A stretch of DNA of 64,000 nucleotides from the NCBI GenBank assembly GCA_010405405.1, contig MU004239.1:186001-250000 (forward strand). The letters run 5' to 3'. Numbering within the stretch: position 1 is the stretch's first letter; every line of letters begins with the position of its first letter. The notes beneath the pieces are model-generated. The model ran no database searches, was not told the DNA's origin, and was given only the letters and a program-made list of their open reading frames with translations. The DNA comes from Microthyrium microscopicum (Eukaryota; Ascomycota; Dothideomycetes; Microthyriales; Microthyriaceae). Shown in pieces: positions 9,293 to 19,854 of this stretch. A program made the translations under genes and the position numbers.

Positions 9293-9925
9293 CTAAGATG
9301 GTGGTGCAGCTGGTGCGTCACCCTTGGGGAAGCCACCCTTGCCACCGAAGCCCTTTCCTGCGCCTTGGTGATTGTTAGCACATAACAGAAGCTTATAGCC
9401 AGGAGAGTACGTACCTGGAGCGCCTCCTTGTGGGAAGCCACCAGCACCACCATTTGGTCCTTGGAAACCGCCTTGCTTTCCGCCCTTGGGGAATCCACCG
9501 GCTCCGCCCTGCTTAGGGAATCCGCCGGCACCACCTTGCTTGGGGAATCCGCCGGCACCGCCCTGCTTGGGGAAGCCACCAGCACCACCCTTTGGTCCTT
9601 GGAAACCGCCTTGCTTTCCGCCCTTGGGGAATCCACCGGCACCTCCCTGCTTGGGGAAGCCACCAGCACCGCCCTGCTTAGGGAATCCACCGGCACCGCC
9701 CTTGGGAAGTCCACCAGACTTGGGGAATCCTTGGCCTAGGCCACCGGCTGGTGCGGCGGGGAGATCTTGAGGAGCTGCAAGAGCGAGGCCACTAAGGAAA
9801 AGAGAGGTTAGTCTCGAGTTATAAAGAGCATGGAAAACCGGGTACACGGTATAGGACGCGTGGCATCCGTGTTCCTGGCTGATGGAAACTTACATGAAGG
9901 CAGCGAGGATTGCGATGCGAACCAT
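9293..9925 (-). CDS. Secreted Gly-rich tandem-repeat protein, 159 aa, three exons
   Basis: Small secreted or cell-surface protein of unknown function. Exons are 9925-9894, 9791-9415 and 9363-9293. Introns of 102 and 51 bp have GTAAGT and GTACGT donors. The joined N-terminus MVRIAILAAFIGLALAAPQD is a clear signal peptide with a likely cleavage after the LALA region. The body consists of near-perfect nine-residue repeats GGAGGFPKQ, broken by GGKQGGFQGP, and ends with GFPKGDAPAAPPS. No cysteine remains in the mature protein if the second intron is removed. Composition is Gly/Pro/Phe/Lys/Gln, as seen in some structural wall or adhesive proteins, but I assign no role. Repeat number is likely to vary between strains. 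Confidence 0.72.
9424..9715 (-). repeat. Coding minisatellite of 27-bp units
   Basis: In-frame array coding for GGAGGFPKQ-type units in two blocks (roughly 9484-9590 and 9630-9710) separated by a QGGFQGPKGG-coding spacer that itself occurs twice. The two larger blocks look like a segmental duplication of the whole pattern. Confidence 0.75.
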
Positions 9926-11507
9926 ATTTGCTGATTATGTAAAGGAGTGACTAAGTTGGTAAGTAGTAACGGTAGGTTGGGAAATAATGTCTGAACTTGA
10001 ACGGTGGTACTGACTGAAACAGCGAGGGGACAGAGCTATAAACTTATATAGACAAACTTATCCAGGGACTAGGACTTGACAGCTACAGGTACACAGCACT
10101 GGACAGTGCTGCTCGGCCTATAATGGAGTGACTGTAGGACATATGTGCAACGTGCTTATGGTGGAGACAATGATCTTCAGCAGTTTTCTCTAGAGCAGCA
10201 AGATTCTAGGTTCGGGGAAATTATCATGTCGTAGATGATAATTTGCCTTCTTCATCTCCGAGAAATATAATATTCTCCGCCAGCGACTGACCATATATCT
10301 TGCCACTCTCTATCCAATTGTGACCACAATTGAATACCAAGAGACCAGGTCTGATAAGTTTGCAAGTTAAGGGGCAATGACAATGACATCGGCCCACTAG
10401 TCTATGACCTGGCAGCATTTAGCATTGGTGGAGATAATCAGCATGAATAGATGAAGTGTAGTTTCGAACAGATCGAGCAAGCACGAGAAATGGCCTGAAA
10501 TGATGTATGATTTGGACCTGAACAAAGTTGTCTTGGCTGGCTGTACGCATAAGGACTGGACCAGTAGAAATCAACTGCTTCACTGCAAGGCTCATCTTAG
10601 CAGATTGATTGGCATTGGTTCAGGCACTTTACCAGGTAAGTTGACTTACAGTTTAGATGATCTTCCACCATAGTTCGCATGGGAATATAAACAGCCAGTT
10701 GTGGGAAATGAAGGTCTGTCATAATGGAGATCCAGGGCTCATAATGATGCCATAGCTTTACTTTGCGCAGGACTTAGAAGCTGATCTCCTGCTGGGAAGT
10801 ATACACTGAGCCAGTGGAAAGTGTGGGATGGGAGAGTAAGATGAACCGCGAGATGACTTGGATCAGTTGGCCCCATTATATGGTCAATTCATTTCCTTGA
10901 GATCGCAACTTTGCGACGAATTTCCGAACCCAAAGCATAGAGGTGCAAAAGACAGCTTTCTTTGGCATTGCATGATGGGGTTAGAGAAATTTCCGGTTGT
11001 GCTCATTTGCATGTCCTGGGGCGTCCAAGTTGTTATATTATTTCTATATCTGGAGATCATAAACCGAGAATTTCAGTCTCTTTGCTCGTGTTAGATGTTA
11101 TTAGGACTCCTTTCCAAATCTGCGCCAATCGGGGCTTGAGAAACTCCGCCATATCGTAAAATCTGATCGAGATATAGAGCCCTATACAACAGGCCATGGA
11201 CGCACTCACTGTAACTTCAATACTTTAAAGCATTCGGCCCGTCTAGCCTCGCTCTCGGTGTTCTCCACTCGTGTGAATACTTCTCCACATCCGAGACGAC
11301 TTTGTGGCCCTGTTCTCAGAAACATGCTGCATTGTGGGTCATAAACTCGCGATAACCAACACCACGCTCCAAACGCTGAAACCAGTTTGCGCACTAGCAT
11401 CGCAATGATGTACATTAGCCTATCTATCGCGTGAGTGATGTGTCCCGTTCCGTGTCTATTGCCAGGTATAGCACGTCACTCCACGGCTACTATAAGCCCC
11501 TGGATGG
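9926..11507. other. Long intergenic stretch, about 1.6 kb
   Basis: Only short open frames without codon structure or recognisable motifs are present on either strand. It should contain the promoter of the Gly-rich gene near 9930-10100 (TATATAG-like run at 10044-10050). No transposon, RNA gene or repeat was recognised. Confidence 0.4.
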
Positions 11508-13664
11508 CTATTCCTGGTCGTTGAAAATGAAGGTTTCGCCTTTACTGGAGCCACTGCTTTCAGAGCTGGCTATTAGAGATAGTTCATCTCCGTCGAACCT
11601 TGAGATGTTGACCCTGAAGGCGCCATTCGCTGGGATATTATGGTTTTGAACAGCGCCCCTCGTATAAGGACTTGAAGGACCTGGCTGGGCTGGGAAATCT
11701 CGTCTACTTGGTGACACAGGAGATGGCATTTGCTTTATTCTAGGTTCGATTCCGCGATCATATTGATTGTTGCTGCGTGGAGGGATTGGCGCGTGCCTGA
11801 CGGAACGTGGTGACAGGATACGCGCACTTTGGGAATCGTCTCTGTCAATAAAGTCTTCCAGTCTTGTTATTGTAGATTCTCGTGGACTCTTTTGCTTTAT
11901 TGGTGCGTTGAATTGCCTACTGGAGCTTGGGCTGGCCTGCGTAACCGGAGGACTGCTTATGCTAGTCTCTTTTCGTTCGAACATTGTGCTGACGAGACTC
12001 TTCTCTTTTGGATACTCAACACGCTGCAAAGTCTGAGAATGCGTACGTGTCCCAGCAGTCGCATAATGTTGTGGCGATGACCTGGAAATTGGAGAAGAAG
12101 TCTTTCCAACATTGGGAGATGACCGCACACTCCCAGTAGGTTGTGGACGTGACCTGAAAAGTGGAAGAGAACGAATTGAGCGCATCGAGACGTTTGATGG
12201 TCGTCGAGAGACAGCTTGAGCATTCATTTGGGCAGCCCGCTGTTCATACTTGATGCGTTGCTCCTCAGTGAGGATGGGACCACTGATTTTGAGCTTCGGA
12301 GTTGAGTCTATCTTCAATTTGCTACCCAGTCGTTGTAGTTTGTCTTTGGACCAAGAACCAATACGGGCCATTTTTTCTGTCATGCTCTTCTTGTTGCCGG
12401 AGTTCGATCTGCAGTCGTTCGACTCTTTACCATACCAGGAGTCAATCTGTTGATGGCCATGTGGTGTTTCTGCTTGGCTTGAAATGACCTGTTGCTGTTG
12501 AGCAGCTTCGGCTGCCCAGTCAGCCTCAGTCTTTGCTGCATTGTCGCGGAACATTCTCCTGGTCTCTTCCGCCGCCATCACCGAATTCGGGTTGTATCTG
12601 GAGGGTTGAGGCGCGGTAGTCGTAGTTTTGGCTCGGCTTCGTGATCGTGATCGAAGTGTACTTCGAGAAAGGGAGCGCATACGATCCAAAAGACCTGGTT
12701 CCTGTTCGCGAGTCTGCGATCGGCCTCTCTCAGAGTACATATCCTCCTCTGTATTCGCTGTGTATCTCCCTCCTCGATCTACTTCTCGTCGATCTGTCTC
12801 GCGCACATATCTGGAGATAGAGCCAGTGTCTTCCCTCCTGAGCATAGAAGATACCTTCTGAGACCAGCGATCGAGACGAGGCTGTTCGTTACGTTTGTAA
12901 CCGGGCGCATAGCCTATCCGAGGTGGAGATCCAGGTGGGCTTGTGGCGCTGTTGAAAGCATCGTGGTTTTGGTAAGCAGGATTTTGACCGTGAGGACTGA
13001 TAGGTTGATAAGGCTGTGAGCGGTAATCCGGCTGCTGCTCGAAGCGATTGGAAGACGGACTCATGGGCTGACCAGGCTGAGAGCGATAATCTGGCTGCTG
13101 TTCAAATCTGTTGCCAGACGGACTCATGGGCTGACGGGGCTGTGAGCGATAACCCGACTGCTGTCCAAACCGATTGGAAGATGGACCGCTTGCTACACTG
13201 GGTTGATATTGGAATGAAGGATCGCTGAACATGCTGGTGTTATCCTGAAATGGAGGGATTTTCAAAGATTCAGGACGCATTACGTACTGTTTTGTTCTTG
13301 GAGGCGTTCTGTCATAAAGTGAGTCCGGAGAATCTCGATTGTTTGTGCTATTCACAGGCTTTGCATTCGACGCAGGTGGAGATGAAGCTTGGCCACTGCT
13401 TGTCGAATTCTGCGAGGGGCCCTCAAATCCACGGGTGTATCGATTGTTGCCTACCCAAACCTCAGTGTCGGTAATTGTGATGTGGGCATTGGGGTCGATC
13501 TTTTTATCTCGATATTCGGGTCTGACTTGGCTCGAAACATCGCCCAAACGAAGCTGATGATGCGGTGTCCATTCATTTGTGCCGTTGTAAGGTTGAGCTG
13601 GATCTTGGGTCTGTCCGCTATCCTTCATGTCCACTCCAAAGGCAGCAGCGAGTGATTTCTTCAT
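11508..13664 (-). CDS. Large disordered Ser/Arg/Pro-rich protein, 718 aa
   Basis: Single long open frame starting MKKSLAAAFGVDMKDSGQTQ. I do not recognise a family. Only the first ~90 residues look structured (HITITDTEVWVGNNRYTRGF). The rest is low complexity: Ser/Pro/Gln/Arg-rich, with three tandem ~20-residue repeats of the type SNRFEQQPDYRSQPGQPMSP (about residues 160-220), an Arg/Ser stretch (SLSRSTLRSRSRSRAKTTTT), several KTS/SPR motifs and a C-terminus FRVNISRFDGDELSLIASSE. Such composition fits a phosphorylated scaffold or cytoskeleton/nuclear regulator, but this is inference. The codon frame is unbroken over 2.1 kb, which supports a real gene. Possible small upstream exons were not found. 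Confidence 0.65.
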   Translation of the reverse strand: MKKSLAAAFGVDMKDSGQTQDPAQPYNGTNEWTPHHQLRLGDVSSQVRPEYRDKKIDPNAHITITDTEVWVGNNRYTRGFEGPSQNSTSSGQASSPPASNAKPVNSTNNRDSPDSLYDRTPPRTKQYVMRPESLKIPPFQDNTSMFSDPSFQYQPSVASGPSSNRFGQQSGYRSQPRQPMSPSGNRFEQQPDYRSQPGQPMSPSSNRFEQQPDYRSQPYQPISPHGQNPAYQNHDAFNSATSPPGSPPRIGYAPGYKRNEQPRLDRWSQKVSSMLRREDTGSISRYVRETDRREVDRGGRYTANTEEDMYSERGRSQTREQEPGLLDRMRSLSRSTLRSRSRSRAKTTTTAPQPSRYNPNSVMAAEETRRMFRDNAAKTEADWAAEAAQQQQVISSQAETPHGHQQIDSWYGKESNDCRSNSGNKKSMTEKMARIGSWSKDKLQRLGSKLKIDSTPKLKISGPILTEEQRIKYEQRAAQMNAQAVSRRPSNVSMRSIRSLPLFRSRPQPTGSVRSSPNVGKTSSPISRSSPQHYATAGTRTHSQTLQRVEYPKEKSLVSTMFERKETSISSPPVTQASPSSSRQFNAPIKQKSPRESTITRLEDFIDRDDSQSARILSPRSVRHAPIPPRSNNQYDRGIEPRIKQMPSPVSPSRRDFPAQPGPSSPYTRGAVQNHNIPANGAFRVNISRFDGDELSLIASSESSGSSKGETFIFNDQE
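12998..13190 (-). repeat. Three in-frame ~66-bp tandem repeats
   Basis: Within the disordered-protein gene, three units of about 22 codons each contain the pattern SNRFxQQxxYRSQPxQPMSP. Sequence between units is diverged at third positions, so the expansion is not very recent. Confidence 0.65.
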
Positions 13665-14445
13665 TCGATGGTTTCCTGAATGGCTATCGCTAAGAGCGCA
13701 TTATTCTGTTGAGCGTAGGGTTGGAATGGCGGTAGATGATGGCTAACGTGGAGGATTCTAGAGCTTAGCAAAGGAGAATATGTAATAATGACAATCAGAA
13801 TCACAGGTACTGAAGGTCCATGACTTTTGTAGACAATGGTCATCAGTAATCTAGAGGAGGAGACTGAGTACCTTCGCATCGGCTGATATGAACAAGTGAA
13901 GTGTAAACAAAATCAGGTGTAGTTCGTAAGCACAGGCAAATCCTGTACAAGTGTCATTCATAGGGATTTAGATCGTACAGTCACAGGAAAGGCCTCATAA
14001 TTTCTTAATTACGCCTTCATAGCCATGTGTGCAAATGCCGGCTTTCACACAAGACAAGTGAGAAAAGTTAGGTAGTGAAGAACACGCGGAACATTATGAC
14101 TGGCGCAAACCAACAACATATGCGGAATGCTTGGAAAACATACAGCTAATCCCCGCGAAGTTCCACACTATTGTCATAACCTGTGAACACATAAGTTGGA
14201 GAAAATTACGAAGAAGCTTGACATGTGAAGAACATTCAGCAAACATGAATAATCAGACTATGTTGGATGTCTTACGTCTTAAGTCAAAGGCACAAACATT
14301 GTGCTTTGAAATGGAGGTAACAACCATCTCAACTGTGACAAATAAACTCACTACAATAGAATCAGTCTCGATTATTTACTCAAGTTCATAAAATGCTACA
14401 CGTCTTACCAGCTTTTATGGATCTTGAACTAAGATATCGCTCACC
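13665..14445. other. Divergent intergenic region
   Basis: Promoter region shared by the disordered-protein gene (minus) and the three-repeat gene (plus). A GTGTAAACA run lies near 13901-13909, similar to the forkhead-like sites upstream of the YAKHGFA genes. No other feature recognised. Confidence 0.4.
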
Positions 14446-15945
14446 ATGAGTTCCCCCATTTCACCCGAAGGCAACGATTTACTAGACGAGAAGCGTGACT
14501 GGTTCAGGAACGAGGTTGAAAACGGCGATGAGCTCTCCTCTGACGGAGATCTTTCATCTATTGAGGAGCATCCATCCAACGAGAACATTGTCGACATTGT
14601 GCAAAAATGGCGACCACTATGTTATACAATGGACCAAGCCCAATTCATCTCTTATCTGAAAATTGTCCATCCCTGGTGGATTGACGTCAACGAGAAATAC
14701 CTGCAAGAATGTTTAGACGAGCATGACTTGAGGGAATCTCCTTCCGATGAAACTCTTTTGGACATTGTCAAAACCACACGCGAACAGTTTCCTGGCGTCG
14801 GAAGACCTGAACTTCTCACCATCTTAAGACACAACATTGTATTTCCTTTGACTGATGACCGTTTGAAAGAATGTCTAGAGAGTCATAACCTGGCCGCAAC
14901 ACCAAATGATGATGAGCTTTTAAAGGCCATCACAAAGCTACGTCCATTGCATCCTCATCTCGGACGAGCTGCTTTTCGCACTCTTTTGAAAACATCCTAT
15001 ACCTGGACTCTGAGCGATGCTCGCCTCAAGAACCTTCTTGACAGAGATCGCTATCTGCAAGCAACACCAGACGGCAGTGGCAGTATTGACGAGATCATTC
15101 GTCAGACTTTCAGCGACTATAGAATCCGCGAGCGCAAGTTCTTCCTGGGCTTGTCCAAGGAAAAGGTCTTGAAGATCTCAATTGGCCTTTCAGGTAAGAC
15201 CAATGACCCTTCACGGCCCTACGCAGAACAGCCAGAAATCCTGCGTTGCATGATAATCAAAGATCATAGGCTCTTTACACGTGTTCGATGCAGTACGAAC
15301 GGACTACAGCGGCGTATCAACTGACCACTTTCAGATAAGCCAATTTTTCCTGCATGCAGCTTCCGACATCACTTCGAAATACTGCTAGTACTGCGTGGAC
15401 GAAAGCCGTGTGTTCTCATCGGCGATAGAAGGGCTCAAGAAATTTATGACGAATTGGTCGAACACTGCGTTAAGCCGATGATGCGGCCAGAGCATGGACG
15501 ATACAGACTTGAGCAGTACGGCTTCCACCTTCAAAAATGCACAAACGATATCAAGATCCCGGATCGCCTTCGAAAAGACTTTGGTGATGGCTGGGTGTTC
15601 GCTGACAAACAAAGCAAACAGTGGCGCCTAGTGGAAAACTTGTTTTTGAAGCCTAACAGTGGCGAGTTCAGCGAGCATGATCTTAGACTCGCTCTAGGCC
15701 ATCCGGGTATTTCTGGCAGCAAAGATTTCAAAGTTATGGATAATACGGAAAGGAATCTTCTAGTGAAAGAGCTCAACCTTCAGGGGGAGGGTGTTCCTGA
15801 CGTGAGGGCCTACGATTTTACTTGTCCTGTAGAAACTGCTGACTATGAAGATATCATGACACATTTCTTTGAATGTCAGTCTGAAGCAAACAAAGTAGGA
15901 ATGGTTCTCGCAACACAAGATTGGCCGAAGAGAAAACTTACATAA
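14446..15945 (+). CDS. Protein with three ~55-residue helical repeats, about 485 aa, two exons
   Basis: Unrecognised protein. The N-terminal half has three consecutive repeats (about residues 45-98, 99-152 and 153-207) with a shared pattern P-(S/N)-(D/N)-E-x-L-L-x-I, then R-x3-P-x2-G-R-x3-(L/F), then W/F-x-L-x-D-x-RLK-x-CL-x-HDL. The middle contains SKEKVLKISIGLSGKTNDPS and the C-terminal part FRHHFEILLVLRGRKPCVLI, LVEHCVKPMMRPEHGRYRLE and DFTCPVETADYEDIMTHFFE. A single intron joins the two reading frames with the acceptor at 15334 (TTTCAG after CTGAC); the donor is either 15293 (GTACGA, 42-bp intron) or 15281 (GTGTTC, 54 bp), both in phase. The repeats resemble small helix-turn-helix-like units, but I assign no function. 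Confidence 0.65.
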
Positions 15946-16572
15946 GGACGAGTGCAGATATGCCAGACAAACCTTGAATACCCAAAAGGCCTATGGCCGC
16001 GATTCTGTATTGTAAAAAGTTGATGATGGCCATACAAGTTTATTCACGGTGTACTGTATCATTGCGTTTGTACTGAAATAACAGTGAAGTTCGTCAAACG
16101 ACACTTTGAAGCGACTTGATAGGCACTTCATTGAATGGTCATGGATACGAGGCACATGAATGCCAGCTCTGGTACATTGACGAGATGAAGTGAGTATTGG
16201 TAGCGAAAGGAGTAGATCTATTGATAGGATACACGCATCTAGCTACCTACTCGACAGGATATGAGTTTGGGCTGAAGTTGGAGATGAAGTGAAGTTGGAG
16301 AACTTGTGGAGCTTGGCGATTATCCAGCGCCATGCTTTCCGCTGGCGCCGCTCCACCTATCAAGCCACGCTAGCTGCCCCACCACACCTGCAACTGCAAC
16401 TCATTCTCCTCTGTCGCCCTTGATCAATTTTTTTTTTGTTCGCAATGCAGGCCTAGTACCTTCAACCATCTTCCACTTCTTTAATCGGTGATTAAACACT
16501 TTTTACATTTGCGCATTCGCTGCGATATGATTAAGCTTTAGTCTCTTTACCTCCAAGCACATCCATCGAGAT
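15946..16572. other. Intergenic
   Basis: Includes a T-run (16430-16438) and pyrimidine-rich sequence before the CIC1-like start, typical of a promoter. Nothing else recognised. Confidence 0.4.
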
Positions 16573-18146
16573 ATGTCTTCCCAAATCCAGCCTTTGGAGT
16601 CGAAGCAGACGCTCAAGGCTGCACTCGCCCTTGTCCGCCATCTTGAGAAGCAGCAAAACGAAGAAAACATACATCGACCCAGTCTTCTAGCTGACACAGA
16701 CGATGAGTCTCCCAAATCATCTCTTGACGTTCCCCTCTGGCTTTTGGTCACTGCCAAAAAGCACCTGGCTACCTCACATTCTCTGAATCCCGCTAAAGTG
16801 TGAGTATTCTCTACTCTCATGCGCCTGTATATCCTTTGCTAATTCTACATCAGACTTGTACCTCACCCACTCTATACCTCGCCAAGCACTCGTGTTTGCC
16901 TCATAACCGCCGATCCACATAGTTCTCAGCCAAAGGTGTACAAGAAGCTCATCAAGGACGCCGCATTTCCCAATGATCTGCAAGAAAAAATTGTCAAGGT
17001 CATCGCCTACTCCCGTCTCGCAAAGAAGTTCAAACAGTTTGAGGCTAGAAGACAGCTCATGGCTGACTATGATGTCTTTCTCGTCGATGAACGGGTTGCT
17101 CATCTTCTTCCCGTGGCCTTGGGCAAGACTTTTTACAAATCAACCACAAAGCGCCCAATGCCTGTGAGCTTGACTGGCAAGGAGCTTTGGGGAAAGAAAG
17201 TCAAGAAAGCGCCACTCGACAGACTCAAGAAGAAAGACAAGGACACACCCAAGGTGATTGGAAAACCAGAGGACGTTGCTTTAGACATTGAAAAAGTTCT
17301 GTCCAGTCTGGCTATGAATCTGAGCCCCTCGCCTACTCTTTCCATCAAGGTTGCATATGCCGGTTGGCCCGCAGAATGGATTGCTGAGAATGTGGATGTC
17401 GCGGTTCAACGAGTTGTCTCCAAATATGTCCCTGAACAGTGGAATGGGTTGAAAGCCTTGCATCTGAAAGGGCCCGACACGGCTGCTTTACCGATCTGGA
17501 TGGCTGACCAACTATGGCAAACCGAAGACGATGTACTGGACGATGCGGAGGAGGCTACCGGACTCACCGTCGCCAAACAGACCAAGGATGAGAAGAAACA
17601 ACGCAAGGAGCTGGCCAAAGCAAAGTATGCAGAATTGACACAGAGTACACAGGAGGAGCCGAAGCCAGAGAAAAAGCGTAAACGTGTTTCAGGAAAGGAC
17701 GAGGAGGAAGTCAAGGTGAAAAAGACCAAGAAAAAGGTCAAAATTGCGACTGCTGCTGAAATTGAGGTTACTGGTACTACTGGAAAACCTCGCAAAACTG
17801 CTGATGCTGGCTATGATACCGAGAAAACCGAGGAGATCATCGTGGTTAAACGAAAACAAAAGATCCGAGCTGCGGAGAAGCAGGATAAGCTGGAAAAACC
17901 CAAGGCCAAGGAGGTACCAGAGCCGGAGAATGTAGATCGACCAGCCAAGTCTTCCAAAAAGGAGAAACGGTCCAAACCTGCCAAGGAGGCAAAAAAGAGT
18001 GAGCAGGTAGCTCCAGAAGAGACCAAAGCTCGTATGTAATTCAATAGACCATATCACCTGCTAGGCTTACCCTTTCTCTAGAAAATCCACCCGAAGCAAA
18101 AGTTAAATTTGATGTTGCAAACTGGGACTGGACCAATAAATCATAA
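16573..18146 (+). CDS. Ribosomal L1-domain protein, CIC1/UTP30-like, 489 aa, three exons
   Basis: Nucleolar ribosome-biogenesis factor of the CIC1/UTP30/RSL1D1 family. Exons are 16573-16799, 16854-18031 and 18082-18146. The L1-type fold spans about residues 10-270, with YKKLIKDAAFPNDLQEKIVK, YDVFLVDERVAHLLPVALGK, FYKSTTKRPMPVSL and LSPSPTLSIKVAYAGWPAEW as conserved blocks. The C-terminal ~180 residues are a Lys/Glu-rich basic tail (KPEKKRKRVSGK, KVKKTKKKVKI) with nucleolar-type signals. The last exon replaces a short in-frame stop ending ETKARM; the GTATGT donor and CTCTAG acceptor join in phase to give a C-terminus VKFDVANWDWTNKS. A CIC1 versus UTP30 assignment is not possible by eye, so no symbol is given. 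Confidence 0.85.
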
Positions 18147-18872
18147 GCTAAGTAATTTGATCTATTCTTTTATTTTTTTATGTCTGTCAAGTGGCTATGA
18201 TACCCTTTAGCTACTTTAGCTATGGAGCAGGAAATTTACGATGTCTTCTTATTGAGACTGCTTTAGCATATTACACCAATTACACGAATCACAGTTTCTT
18301 ACCAAATCATCTGTGTTGCTTAATTCGTTGTTCGTTGGTCGCGAACTTTCGCGCCTAAGCCCAAAATTGGTATCAATAGTGCTCTCAATAAGGAAGTCTA
18401 TTGAGACCCCTTTTCGGAACAACCTTTGACATGTTTTCTCGTCAGGCTTTCAGATATTCGCAACGACCACAAGCTATCAAAGCTTAATGATGTTCTATGT
18501 CCTCTTGAAAGAAGTATTCGATATCTGTACCAGCTTTTCCAAACTTCAGAGCAAAGATGTCTATAGAAGTCTTCTCAATAAGCAACAAGCTCAAAGAAAC
18601 ACCCGAAGCTAAACCCGATTGACTCCGTGATCCGGCTCGGTTCTTTGCAGAGTCTCTATTGAGGACCAATCTAAGTCAAAAGCCTTTTGATATCAATAGC
18701 CATATCCTTTGATGAATAACTCCAAGGGACAGGAAGAACAAACACCAGAAAATGGCATTTGAAGCCCTCCATCCCTCCTCTCTCGACACTCACAACGCTC
18801 AAAAACCTTCATTTGCGCAACTCCCATAACACATCTTTTTCATTCTACGAAAACCAAAACACTTCCTTCACT
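18147..18872. other. Intergenic upstream of the pheromone gene
   Basis: Contains the 3' end of the CIC1-like gene and the presumed pheromone promoter. A pyrimidine-rich block precedes the ATG (18765-18800). No repeats or RNA genes seen. Confidence 0.4.
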
Positions 18873-19394
18873 ATGAAGCTCACTTCCATCCTCTTCGTCG
18901 CCACCATGGCCATTGCTCAGGCTGCCGCCATCGAGTCAACCGACGAGCAAAACCTCTCCCACGATGCATGCTACCAGCCAAACGGCCCATGCGCCAAGCT
19001 CGACCACGCCATTGCCTCCGCCAAGGGAATCTTGAACAACCCATACGGCCCCAAGCCAGATGTCAACAGCAAGCGTGCCTTTGACTACCTCAGCACTGCT
19101 CTCGACCAGGCCTCTGCCCGCGACTTCCAAGCCATGCAGAAGCGTGACACCAACCTTGAGCGCCGCTGGAGATGGACCAACTGGTGCGGTTGGGCCGGTG
19201 AGGGCTGCGGAAAGGCCCGTCGCTCTGCTACTGCTATCCAGGAGATCCTCGGCGATGACAAGCTCCAGAAGCGCTGGAGCTGGACCAACTGGTGCGGTTG
19301 GGCTGGCGAGGGCTGTGGAAAGGCTCGTCGTTCTATCGATGAGCTCCTCAAGGTCTCTGATGAGGTCCTCAAGAGCATCCCTCAAGAGGAATAG
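18873..19394 (+). CDS. Alpha-type mating pheromone precursor, 173 aa, two peptide copies
   Basis: Secreted precursor of an alpha-factor-like peptide pheromone. The start at 18873 gives a signal peptide (MKLTSILFVATMAIAQAAA); an upstream in-frame ATG would bury it. A conserved pro-region motif ACYQPNGPCAKLDHA (residues 32-46) is the same type found in other Pezizomycotina alpha precursors. Two nearly identical peptide copies follow, residues 99-117 and 135-153, each with WTNWCGWAGEGC between basic processing sites (ERR or QKR before, KARR after). The two Cys of each copy fit the family pattern W-C-x3-G-x2-C. The predicted peptides differ only at the second residue (WRW versus WSW). Kex2-type cleavage at KR and RR is expected; additional KR sites occur at 67-68 and 90-91. 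PCH2 is the next gene. Identification is strong, the exact mature ends are not known. Confidence 0.88.
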   Translation: MKLTSILFVATMAIAQAAAIESTDEQNLSHDACYQPNGPCAKLDHAIASAKGILNNPYGPKPDVNSKRAFDYLSTALDQASARDFQAMQKRDTNLERRWRWTNWCGWAGEGCGKARRSATAIQEILGDDKLQKRWSWTNWCGWAGEGCGKARRSIDELLKVSDEVLKSIPQEE

Positions 19395-19854
19395 AGCTTT
19401 GGCTTCCATTGCCTACTCTTCTGAGTTGATCTGAGCTGCTTTACTTCTTGTCTTCTACTTTGGGCTGGCCCTGCGGTTGGTCTCTGACTGGTCGCAGGAA
19501 TAGTCCGTTTGCGTTCGGCATGACTACTGGTATACTGGTGGTTTATATATGTTGAACGTCTTTTTTGTATATAGTCTGGCATGTGGAGGACTTATCTTCT
19601 ATCTGTTATACTGCCTTATAGCTATCAGTCTCTGATAGACGTAGGATGAATATAATCTTTGTTTATAATTCTGCTTACTTTGTGATGTTTGATTTGTGAT
19701 TACATGCTCTTCAACCTGCCCTTCTTGTCACTTTATTGACTTCGTTTCACGTGCTAAATGCTTCGATAATTCCCTAGTTGTCACTGCCTTTGGTGTCCTG
19801 CAGGTTTTTATGATAGCCACTTGACGTTTCCTTGTGCGGATTGGGAAGGTTTCT
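19395..19854. other. Intergenic, convergent 3' flanks
   Basis: Lies between the pheromone gene and PCH2, which converge. T/A-rich terminator-like sequence (TTTTTTGTATATAG near 19560) is visible; nothing else. Confidence 0.4.

Noticed and set aside
9424-9715. Regularly spaced repeats that could suggest a CRISPR-like array
   Set aside because: Eukaryotic context, units are contiguous 27-bp coding repeats without unique spacers.
9428-9770. Long plus-strand frames rich in Pro or Leu/Thr opposite the Gly-rich gene
   Set aside because: They are mirror images of the in-frame 27-bp repeat on the minus strand, which has a signal peptide and phased introns.
17689-18057. Leu/Phe/Ser-rich minus-strand frames over the CIC1-like tail
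   Set aside because: Complement of a Lys/Glu-rich coding tail; composition explains the hydrophobic look.
18759-18872. Upstream ATG for the pheromone precursor
   Set aside because: It would place 38 polar residues before the signal peptide.
18936-19409. 157-codon minus-strand frame over the pheromone gene
   Set aside because: Shadow of the repeated pheromone sequence; no independent evidence.
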